Shown: positions 11,346 to 22,100 of the stretch, piece by piece
Position numbering within the stretch: position 1 is the first letter of the stretch
How the letters are laid out: each line of letters starts with the position of its first letter
From: Perognathus longimembris pacificus
Taxonomy: Eukaryota > Chordata > Mammalia > Rodentia > Heteromyidae
Assembly: GCF_023159225.1 (NCBI RefSeq)
Contig: NC_063167.1
Location: 19,409,360 to 19,473,359 of the forward strand
DNA length: 64,000 nt
Direction of reading: 5' to 3'
Notes under the pieces: model-generated
Database searches by the model: none
What the model saw: the letters and a program-made list of their open reading frames with translations, nothing else
Told to the model about the DNA's origin: nothing
Position numbers and translations under genes: made by a program

Positions 11346-12830
11346 CACAGCTTCATGCGGGAACTCACAAGGGGTGATTGGGGATAAACACAGGCTAGAT
11401 GGCTCTGGGCTGGGCTGGTCTGGGTCCCAGTCCCATGAGACTAATTCATAATGGCAGGGCGTTCATTCTGCTGGAGGCAGCCTCTTCGCTGGAGGACGTG
11501 ACACTGACTGATTCCAAGGGACCCACCTTGAATTGCAGATGAATTGGAGGTAAGATTGGAAAAGGGACTTTCCAACCAGGAAGGTGTTAAGGCCTGTCTT
11601 GGGTGACTGTGGCCCCTGGAGGGTGCATTGGTAGTAGGAAGGGAGCCTGCCTTCTGTGAGCTCAGACTCATCTGATCTTCCCGCCTCAGTTTCTCCTTTA
11701 GACTCTGCATACAGGGAGTAGACAGGTAGCTCTGGGGGGTGTGAGTGCCTATGCTGGGCCTCAGGATGTCACCGCCCCATCCCTTACCAGAGATGGGACG
11801 CCCATCTCGCTCACTTGGCCCACAACTCACCCCCAATACCCCATGGCAGGGGGTAGCCTTGATACAACAAACGCTGGTTGTCCTGGCCTCTCAGCCAGCC
11901 AGGGGTTGGTGCTCTGGCTGGGGGAGGATACAGGGAGGCTGGGGTGGCCTGGGGTGGCACTGTGGCAGGTGAGGAGCGGGCCTGGAGGCCCAGGGGCTTG
12001 CAGGTGTGGTCTCTTCCTCCCCTGGCTAGGAGAGCCCTCTGGCTCAGGCCCAAGCTTATAGGAAAAGAGGAGATTGCGCCACAAGGTGAGGGAGGGCGGT
12101 GCCCTGAGGGACAGAAGCCCCATTGTTCAGAGCCCAGGGCCGCCAGGGTGAAAGGAAGGTTAGTTAGGCCTGAGGCGGGATGGGGAGCTTTGCAGGGGGT
12201 GCCAGCTGGCAGGGCCCTGATAAAGGGGCAGGTGCCAAGGAGGGTGCCCTTGAGCTTGACAGAGGGGGCCGTGCTGAGCACAGCGCTCCCAGGGCTGGGG
12301 AGCGAGGACCCCACAAGGGGGCCCTAGGGTACAGGCAGCAGCCACACACCTGGCTCTTCCCAGAGCTGTGCTCCCTGGGGCAAAGGTCTGCAGATTCCCA
12401 AATCCTGGAATCCTCCCCAGAATTCCGATCGTTCCAGCCTGCTGTCACTGGACAAAAGGGTGTAGATAGCTTTTTGTCCCACGGAGGGGTCAGAGGCGAG
12501 CTGACCACTCCCTAGCACGGCCAACACTCAGAGCCTGGTTCCCCGTCTCAGCTTCTCTAGGGGAGTTTTTCAGGCCCAGTGGGAAGTCCTTCCTAGTTTC
12601 AGACCACAAATCTTTACGCTTGAGTTGCAGTTCTGCCCGCTAAGGAAAAGCTTCCACTGACCGGAGACTCAAAGAGGACAAACACCTGCCCCTCCTCGGC
12701 CTGGGACTGCCCATCCCAGCCAGCCTCCCAGCCAGCTGGCCAGCCCCAGCCCTCTACCCCAGGGATCACCCTTCAGGTGATCAGAGGCCCCTCCTCCTGC
12801 AGCCCGGCAGCCCGGCAGCCCGACTCACCA

Positions 12831-12900
12831 GGGGCGGGGCAGGGGCAGCGGCTGCCGGCGGGCGGGGCGGTACATAAGCCGTCCCACCCCTTCCCTGAAC
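12831..12900 (+). promoter_or_regulatory. TINAGL1: TINAGL1 core promoter
   Basis: Two GC boxes (ggggcggggc near 12831 and gggcggggcgg near 12860) precede a TATA-like element, tacataagcc, at 12871-12880. That places a transcription start near 12900-12905. The first good splice donor follows at 12977/12978, which suits a short non-coding first exon. The start site is inferred from motif spacing. Confidence 0.6.
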
Positions 12901-12977
12901 TCGGTGTCCGCACATCGATCGCAGCCAGGAGGCGGAGGCGCAGGGCAGCCGGGGTCCAGCCCACACCCCCTCACCAG
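12901..12977 (+). other. TINAGL1: TINAGL1 exon 1 (5' UTR, non-coding)
   Basis: This is a GC-rich segment of about 77 bp between the TATA-like element and a consensus donor (accag|gtaggg, boundary 12977/12978). It contains no ATG that could serve as the TINAGL1 start. The initiator codon is in the next exon, after a 469-bp intron. The 5' end is approximate. Confidence 0.55.
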
Positions 12978-13421
12978 GTAGGGACGCCCTGCTCAGAGGG
13001 CACAGGGTGTAGACAGAGAGGGAGCAGAGCAGGGGCCAGGCAGAGGACCTGGGACCAATGGCAGAGGGAGGGAGAGGCACTGGAGACAGGATCAGAGGGA
13101 CAGAGAGGACAGAGAGGACAGGACAGGGCCTGAGGGCTGGTCAGGAGCAGCTGCACAATCGAGGACTGGGGTCAGGGTGTGAGACCCGAAGGATGGGTGC
13201 TGGCTGGGGACCCAAGAATACCACAACTCCCACCCCATCCCTTTCCTTGTCCTCTGAGTTCCCAGTGCTGGCCAGGCAGAGGCTCCATGCCCAGCCCACC
13301 TTCCTGCCTCTGGAAGCCAGGACACACAGCTGGTGGTCCCTGTGCTGTGTCCCCCAGCTGGACCCCCTGGGCCTCCCAGCCCCAGGTTGCACACAGGGAG
13401 ATCTCTGGGGCTCACCACCTC

Positions 13422-13434
13422 TGACCTCTGACCT
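13422..13434 (-). promoter_or_regulatory. Perfect DR1 nuclear-receptor motif in TINAGL1 intron 1
   Basis: The plus strand reads tgacctctgacct. The minus strand is AGGTCA-G-AGGTCA, a consensus direct repeat spaced by one base, 12 bp from the exon 2 acceptor. Occupancy is unknown, and the pyrimidine-rich context of an acceptor raises the chance of coincidence. Confidence 0.45.
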
Positions 13435-13446
13435 CTGCCTTCCCAG

Positions 13447-13770
13447 GCCCAGGAGGCACCATGCGGGGCTGTGCACTGGGACTGCTGTTGCTGCTGCTGC
13501 TGGCTGGCCAGGTGGCCCCAGGCGCGCGGCGGCGGCGCTGGCGCAGGGAGCTGGCGCCGGGTCTGCACCTGCGGGGCATCCGGGACGCGGGCGGCCGGTA
13601 CTGCCAGCAGCAGGACTTGTGCTGCCGGGGCCGCGTGGATGACTGTGCCCTGCCCTACCTGGGGGCCACCTGCTACTGTGACCTATTCTGCAACCGCACC
13701 GTGTCCGACTGCTGCCCGGACTTCTGGGACTTCTGCCTGGGGGTGCCGCCCCCTTTCCCTCCCATCCAAG
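13447..13770 (+). CDS. TINAGL1: TINAGL1 exon 2 (start codon, signal peptide, somatomedin-B-like domain)
   Basis: The acceptor is tcccag|gccc at 13446/13447, the ATG is at 13461, and the donor is ccaag|gtgggc at 13770/13771. It codes for residues 1-103 and the first base of codon 104. Visible are a Leu-rich signal peptide, the basic run RRRRWRR at 23-29, and closely spaced cysteines (48, 54, 55, 62, 71, 73, 77, 84, 85, 92) typical of somatomedin-B-like folds. NRT at 78-80 is a possible N-glycosylation site. Confidence 0.96.
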
Positions 13771-14557
13771 GTGGGCGCCAAGACAACCAGGGGAGCCAGT
13801 CACCCTGCCAGCCCCAGGCTCAGCACGGCTGAGGAGGCTTGGCAGACTCCGGGAGAGACCATATCCCTCTAGGAAGTCCCTCCTGTGGTCTAGCTCCACT
13901 CCGTAGCAAGCCTGAGAGATGATCCTTAGCTGGGATTCAAAGTTGGCCCAGGGACATGGCAGCCAGCTTCCCACCCTTTCTCCCAGTCATGTCTCTATTC
14001 CGGAAGGAAGTGGAAGGTGCTGGCCCCACCTGCTGACTCAACCTTGAACTGATAGGGCATAGAGAGAGGCTGGCCCCAGGTTCATCTTGCCATTCTTCTG
14101 CCTTTGCCCAAAATCTTGTAACTCTGAGGCAGCTCATACCCAACAGGGGGTCAGAGCTGTCTCTACCTTCAACCCCCCCCACCCCCATCCCCATTCGGTA
14201 ACCTCCTCACCCCCAAACCCATAGGAGAATCATCAGCATTCCCCACAGTTCCATGGGGCTTTTCCTGAGGAGAATCCATCCCTGAGTTGCTTATCCCTGA
14301 ACGCTATGTTATCTCAAAGTGGTGACTTACCTTCTCTGGGCCTCAGTTTTCCCATGCCCCTTCCACGCTCTATCTCCAAGCCCTAAGTCATTTAAATTGC
14401 CAAGGATCTCAGGAATGTGGTGGCTGGCATCCAGGTAAAGCAAGAGTCGACCAAGCTAGAGTCATTGAGTAACTTCCCGTGGAGCTGTTGGTGTGGAGCC
14501 CCACAGGAAATATCTTAAGCTATAGTTTGGCTTTGCGTTTCCTGTGGGCTGGGATCG

Positions 14558-14611
<54 letters not shown>

Positions 14612-16108
14612 TATCAAGATGACCATCACTGCTCCTCCTCCTCCCACCAGGGTGCCTGCATGGGGGCCGAATCTACCCCATCCTCGGGACCTACTGGGAC
14701 AACTGCAATCGCTGGTGAGTGCGTGGGGCCTTGTGGCCTCCATGGTCAACAGACCTGATTTTATATCCTACCCCTGCCACCCTTTCCCTCTTTTCCTGGG
14801 GTTGAGTCCTTTTCCTTTTCTGAGTGGGTGGGGAGGGGGCGTGTGTGGATTTTTACACTGATGGTGCTTCCTCATATGGCAGCATTCTAGAAACATTCCT
14901 GAGAGTGGTCAGCCATGGCTGCCTGGCCAGGAGCCACCTCCGAGTCGGGAATCCTGACTTGGGCTGGGCTGCTGCCCCTCCCCACTCTCCTGGCTGTCAC
15001 GGGAGAGTCCCAGAAGGGGACGCCAGGAAGGAAAGCCATGAGTACAGCATCCGCTGCCCTGGGATGGGTGAGGGTCAGCGATGGCCGCCGGCCCGCAGGC
15101 AGGCCCGAGGCAGGGCCTCCCCTGGAATGTGACCTTCCTCCCTTCCCACCCACCCCCTATTCCTGGCAGGAGGAAGAAGGGGTCATAGGTGCCCTGTAAG
15201 CAGATGGGAAGTGGGGCAGGGTTGGGTAGGAAGCCTGGGGCCTTACTGGAAATAATAGGGTCCCTGCACCCGCTCCACCCCTCATCCCTCTGCCGGGGAC
15301 TGGGAGGCCCCTGGGGGAGAAGGAAACTTTTTGGAATGCATTGCGCACAAGCTGTTTCCATTGCCTCATGGGGTGAGGAGCACGTGGGTCACAGTGAGAG
15401 TGGGAACACGCGTGTGTGTGCGTGCGTCTAGGTGGGAGATCACAAGTGCACGCAGTGCAGTATGTGCGCATGTTCCGGGGGTGAACTAGGGCTTCGGGTT
15501 CTCCTGATCCACAGAGGGTGGCTGTTGAAGGGTTAACTTTCTCTCAAGCCCCTCTGGAATGCTGGGACCTGCTGCCACCAGCCCTGTCCAGACCTGCTGG
15601 GGCAGCCCTGGGGCACCGGCAGTGGGGATCGTGGGGCAGTGGCGGACCTCAACTCTGCCTGCCCCTCTGGACGGCTCCTGGTGGCTGAGGGGCTTGGGAG
15701 GGCGTCGGGAGGTCCAGCCTAGCCGCTCAGTGTACGAGAGAAAAGAGGGACAGGGCACCCCCCCCCCATTCCCACAGCCTCCCCCAGCCCTCCTTGCACA
15801 CCACCATGCTCTGGCTGGAGAATCAGGCTTAGTGGGGCTCAGCACCCCTGGAGGCTCCTTATAAGGCCACACTGGAGGCGGGCGCCGGGGGCTGGCCTGC
15901 CAGGAGGCAGTTTAGCGTCTTGTAATAGCAGAGTTATGAGCTTGTAAAAGCTCTTAGAATGCGCAGAATTCAGCCCTTCCGTTGACATCTAGTTATTAAA
16001 GGTCAACTTTTCACAGGCACAGTGCTGGGCCCAGGGACAGCCAGAACTCAGCAAACACAGTCCCTGAGCTGCAGAATCTTCTGCTTGGCTGGTGGAGGGC
16101 ACAGAAAA

Positions 16109-16165
<57 letters not shown>

Positions 16166-19100
16166 ACAGGCTGCTGTGCTGCTGTAGGAGTTATGGAAGA
16201 GAAAGAGGACATAAGAGAGGTCCAAGTTAGAGGAGACTAAGAAACAGGGAATGTGTTTTAGGGGAGGGATACAGATGAGGTACCCAGGAAATGGGCATCT
16301 CAAAGCAGCCCTACCACCAGGACCTAGACAAGCCAGAGCTGGGAGGGAGACAGGCCCAAGGAAGTGCCGCCAGCTCCTGAGGTCTCACAGACACAGTGGG
16401 GACTCGTGTTTGTGTATTTATTTCTTTGTATTTAATTAATTGATATTTGTGCTGGTACTCGGGCTTGAACTCATGCCGTGTGCTTTCACTTCACTTTTTC
16501 ACTCAAGGTAGATGCTCTACTACTTCAACCACACACTTCCAACTTTTTGCTGATTAATTGGAGATAAAAGTCTCAGGGACTTTACCCAGATTGGCTTTGA
16601 GTTGTGATCCTCAGATCTTAGCCCCCCGCCGCCCCCCCCCCCCCCCGCCCCAGTCACTGGGAGTACAGGTGTGAGCCGCTGGTGCCTGGCATAAGCAATG
16701 TTTTGTTCCAAGTGTCTGCAGTCCAAAGGCAGATGCGGGGTCTGACTTACCTGGGGCTCTGGCTTTCCAGCAGATGGAGAATGGATGGTGGAGTAGAGAT
16801 GGAGGGACTTTGGAAAGATGGAAGACTTAGGAAAGTCTTGTCCTGGTCCAGGTGGGCGGTAACAAGGGACCAGAGTGGGGTGGTGCAGTGGAAGAGTGAT
16901 AGGCAGATGGGTGAGTGAGGTGTCATCTCTGGCACCGGCTAAGGGGGACCCACGGGGGACACCCCAGGACGCCCAGGCCATGGATCCGAACAGCTGGGTG
17001 CCTTGTTCTGAAAACCCTGGGAGTATCAGCTGGAGACGGCTGGTAGTTATTTTGAGTCTTGGATGCCATTACACGTCCAGAGGTGCTGGAGGTCAGCCAT
17101 GAGTCTATAGCTCAGGAAAAGGGGGGCCTGGGGTTCCTGCGAGTGAGAACATGAATAATAGAGAACAATTCTGAGTGCCCACGTGGGCCAGGCCTGCACT
17201 AAGGCCCTCATGCGGGCCAGGCTCTGCACCGAGTCCTTCACAAGCCTGTCGCTGAAGCCCGGGAGAGCAGCGCTAGTACGTCCTTCCCTCGAGCAATGGA
17301 AGGAAGCGGCAACTACTGGTCAGATGACTAGCTGTCTGGGATGGGACCTGAACCCACTCCAGTGTCTGTCTTCTTACACACAGCCTCAGTCATGCAGTCA
17401 CTCAAGTAGTATTTGTTGGGTGCTAGGCTTTGTTTACCTAGGTATTAACAATACTACCCAACACCTGCCCTCAGGACTTTAGCATCTATGAGGAAAAGGA
17501 TGCGTATCACCCTAGGATGTTGGACAGGGAAGGAAGACAGGAAAGCAGAGACAGAAAGGAGGAGGAGGCTGAATTTGAAGACAGTGACCAGAGAGCCAGG
17601 CACTGGTGGCTTGCACCTAGCTACTGAGATCTGAGGATTGAGATTCAAAGCCAGCTGGGGAAAGAAAGTCTGTGAGACTCTTATCTCCAATTAACCAGCA
17701 AAAAACCAGAAGCGAGGCTGTGGCTCAAGTGGTGGAGTGCCAGCCTTGAGCCCTAAAGTGTCTAGGCCCTCGGTTCAACCCCCAGTACAGGCACAATAAC
17801 GAAAAGTTACCAGAGGACGGGTCCCTGAGAAGGTGGCGCTTGAATGGAGACTCGGTTGGGTGTTTTTTTTTTAACTGTATTTTTTGTCTTTCCTTTTTTG
17901 GTACTGGGGATCGAGGCCAGGACGTTGCACTTGCTAGGCAAGTGCTTTGTCACTGAGCTACATCCCAGCCCTTGAATGGAGACTTGGAAGAACAGAGTGA
18001 GCAGTGGGAATTTGGGAGGAAGAGCAGCTCAGCTCAGAGGCCGCGGGGCGAGAGTGTGGCTGGAGTGCGCAGCCAGCCTCACCTCGGGGTCTAGGAGGAG
18101 GAACAGGTCCTACACAGAGCAGGAGGACAAGCTGTGCAAGGCCTGACGTCACCGTCCAGGACTTTGGCTCCAGGACTTTGGCTCTTCTATGAGGTGACGC
18201 CAGCGGAGGGTTTGAGATAGAGCAAGGACATGACATGACTTAGGCTTAGCAGGATCACTATGGCAACTGCGTTAACAGTACGCTGGGGGTGGGGGTGGGG
18301 GGATGACGCAGGGCAGATGCTGGAACAATGCAGGGATGGAAGCAGTAGTAACCCAGGTGAAAGGGACCCTGGTTGCTGCAGGAGATAGAGGACATGGTTT
18401 GAATTCTGGGTATGCTGTGTTTTTGTTTTTCCGGTGGTACTCAAGGCCTTGTGCTTACTGTTAGGCAGGCAGTCTACTACTTTTTACTCAAGGACTTTTT
18501 CAAATCAGATCTCCCAGCCTAGACCACAATTCACCTACTTAGGTTTCCTGTGTAACTGGCATTCTAAGAGTGTGTCATCGCACCCAGTTCGTACTGGTAC
18601 CGGTGGAGGTCTTGCTCATTTTTGCCCTGGCTGGCCTCAAACCTCAGTCTTCCTGATCTCTGTCTCTTGAGCAGCTAGGATTATAGGGATGAGCCACGGC
18701 ACCCAATTCTACAGGTGTGTTTTTTAAGGTAGTCCCTAACAGAACTTGCCTTATGGTTGGATCAGCGTGTGAAAGAAAGGCAGGAGTGATTCTCAGGTTT
18801 GACCTGAGCTCCCATAAACAGTGTTGCCATTTTATATATTAAAAAAAAATAATAAAGTGGCTTATGTCTGTAATCCTAGCTACTCAGGAGGCTGAGATCT
18901 GAGACTCATGGTTCAAAGCCATCCCAGGCAGGAAAGTCCGTGAGACTCTTATCTCCCACGAAGTGGAAGTGGCGCTTTGGCTTTAAGTGGTTGAGCTCTA
19001 ACCTTGAGCTGAAGAGCTCAGGGACAGCTTCCAGGCCCAGAGTTCAAGCCCCACAGCTGACCAAAAAAAAAAAAAAAAAAAAAAAGGAAGACCAGAAATT

Positions 19101-22100
19101 TGGCTTGGGGTGTGCTGAGTCTAACATCCCTGACTGTGGAGTTCAGGCAGAGATCTGAGTGACAGAGACAAACTTGAGAGTCATGAGCTTGAGTGGATGT
19201 TGAATGCCACCGGGCTGGGCAGAGCCACCGAGGAGTTCTGAGTTGATCCTACAGAAACCTAGGCTCCTGTTATCCTCTGAGGCCTCCTCCCATTCGAGGG
19301 TCCCCACCCCCCCATTTTCGTTTTCCTTTCTTTCTTTTCTCCCAGCACCTGCCAGGACAATGAGCAGTGGGAATGTGACCAGGAACCATGCCTAGTGGAC
19401 CCAGACATGATCAATGCCATCAATCAGGGAAATTATGGGTAAGAGGCTGGTGGGGGTGTGTGTGCAGCCCTAACAGGCACAGGGGTGCACGCACACGCCA
19501 CACCTGTGATGCACGCCGTGCCATGCAGGCATAGATTTATTGGGGATGTAATTTTTCTGTACTTGGCCACTGTGAGTCTCACCTGCACATAGCTCCAAGG
19601 CCCCCTGATCTCAGCAGATCAATGACTTCTCCCCATTGCTTCTCCTCCAGGTGGCAGGCTGGGAACCACAGCGCCTTCTGGGGCATGACTCTGGATGAGG
19701 GCATCCGCTACCGCCTGGGCACCATCCGCCCATCTTCTTCCGTCATGAACATGAATGAGATTTATGTAAGTCCACCCAGGGCCTGCGCTGACTGATCTCG
19801 TCTGAGGCTGTGTATCCCTGGGCAGGTCACTCCCCTCTCGGGGCCTTTGTTGCTGCACTGGCAATGTTAGGCTCAGATTCTAAGTCATGTGGTTCAGGCT
19901 GAACCCACCCCCACCCCCCCACACCCCCACCCAGCCTCCTCAGCCTGGGAAAAAATGCCCTTGGCCTCAGTACAGTTGGGTTGGAGCCCAAAGGACTCGG
20001 AGGTCACCTTGGTATTTTAGGGAAAAAAGGGACATGCTCTTGCAGCTTGGCCAGAGAACGGCAATTCTTGGAACAAATGCCGACTCAGCAGAACCCCTAG
20101 GGAGCAGGGGGCTACCCCCACTCCCACCCATGGGACCCTTTAGGGACAGAAATGGAAACCAGACGCAAATAGTTAAAGAGTGAGGAAGGGGAGCTTTGTG
20201 CTGCTGTACAGGGGTGGGGCCCAGGCTGGAGGATCTGCCCATCAATGGCAGGCAGAAAGAGGTAAGGAGGGCCAAGGGCCATTCTTCCGTCTGTAGGGAC
20301 TTCAGCCCCAGGCTGGGGTGACCAGGTCCAGTCCTGGCTTCCTTGTGTCTCTGCCTATTTTCTGCCTCCTGCTGTTTGTCTTGGCAGCCTGCCTGATCAC
20401 GAGATCGCTTCTTCCCCTCCCCTGCCTGAGTCCAGGGCCTGGAGGCCAAAGCCTGGGTAGGAAGGAGGGTGTGGCAGATTGGAAGGTGCAGAGGAACGAG
20501 GCTGGGGTTGAGAGTGGGAAGCGATGGCCCTGGCCTGGCCACTTTGCTGCTCTTGACTCTAGGTGCCCCATCTATAAACTAGGACCAGTCACCCTAACCC
20601 AGTACTGGGGAGCCGCCGAAAGGGGCTTGGTTCTCCCATGTGACTCCAAGGCAGTGGGGATCCCACAGCAGCAGGGTGCTTCCAGATCCAGCCACCTGCT
20701 GCAAGCCCTGGACTCTCAGGGGCCCTCTAACGCTGGGCTGGGGAGGGGCAGCAGGGACAGGGCAGCGGGCACATGAGAACACCTTCACCTTGTAGACGGT
20801 GCTAGAGCCTGGTGAAGTGCTGCCCACCGCCTTCGAGGCTTCCAAAAAGTGGCCTAACCTGATCCATGAGCCTCTGGACCAGGGCAACTGTGCAGGCTCC
20901 TGGGCCTTCTCCACGGCAGGTGTGTCCAGGGCCCCCAGGGGTTGGTATTGGGGAGGAGGAGAGCCAAGGCCTGGCCCCTGACAGCCCTTTTGCTTTCCCC
21001 ACCAGCTGTGGCATCTGATCGAGTGTCCATCCATTCCATGGGACACATGACACCTGTCCTGTCACCTCAGAACCTGTTGTCTTGTAACACCCACCGCCAG
21101 CAGGGCTGCCGAGGTGGGCGTCTCGATGGTGCCTGGTGGTTCTTGCGTCGGCGAGGGTATGAGGCAGGAGGTGTAGGCCCAGGGTGGGGTCGAGGGGGAT
21201 GGAGGTGGGCAAGGCCTCCTTTGGGACAGCACCTGGGCTGTGTGGTCCCACATCGTCATACTTGCTTCTTCCTGCTGCCTCTCCAGGGTGGTGTCTGACA
21301 ACTGCTATCCATTCTCGAGCCGCGACCAGGATGAGGCTGAGCCCAGACCCCGCTGCATGATGCACAGCCGGGCGACGGGGCGGGGCAAGCGACAGGCCAC
21401 AGCCCACTGTCCCAATAGCCAGGTTGATGCCAATGACATCTATCAGGTTACTCCTGTCTACCGCCTGGGCTCTGATGTAAGTACACACACACACACAGCA
21501 AGGGACAGAGGCAGGAGTTGGAAGAGGAGGTTTGGTCAAAGGCTAAATGAAGCCTTACTGTGTCCTTCCTCACTCCAGGAGAAGGAGATCATGAAGGAAT
21601 TGATGGAGAATGGTCCCGTCCAAGGTAAATGTCCTACCGGCTTGTGGGCACAGTGGCCCAGATGTTCTGAACAGCATTGACGGAAAGTCCACTGGGACTG
21701 GGAGGGGCACCCATGTCCCCTCCCTGCAAGAACCCCCTGGTGCCCAAACCAGTGGCTCAAATCTGTAATCATAGCTACTCAGGAGGCTGAGATCTGCGGA
21801 TCACAGTTAGAAGCCAGCCCAGGCAGGAAAGTCCATGAGACTCTCCTCTCTGATTAACCAGCAAAAAGCCAGAAGTAGAGCTGTGGTTTAAGTGGTAGAA
21901 TTCCAGCCTTAAGTGAAAAAGCTAAGGGACAGTGCCCAGATCCTAAGTTCAAGCCCCAGGACTGGCACACACACACACACCATCTTGAAAAGGACATTTA
22001 GTCTTGCATCAGGGTGCAGCCCTAATGTGTCACTCAAGGACTGAGCAGCCCCACCTCGACTTCCGCCCACAGCACTCATGGAAGTCCACGAGGATTTCTT

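Larger units (their letters stand above)
1..12860. other. Intergenic region upstream of TINAGL1
   Basis: I see no conserved protein-coding exon here. The long stop-free stretches are SINE bodies, simple repeats or GC-rich noise, and none shows a recognisable domain. The content is B1-ID and ID-type SINEs in both orientations, TA, TC, CCCT, TG and CA microsatellites, a 10-bp minisatellite at 9.5-10.2 kb, and a T-poor CA/CAGA-rich tract at 10.87-11.35 kb. The stretch 10.38-10.87 kb is free of obvious SINEs and has AP-1 and ETS-like motifs. The stretch 11.4-12.86 kb is largely repeat-free and leads into the TINAGL1 promoter. Confidence 0.75.

Noticed and set aside
13141..13974. 277-codon minus-strand open frame
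   Set aside because: It is antisense to TINAGL1 exon 2 and its GC-rich flanks, with no family resemblance.
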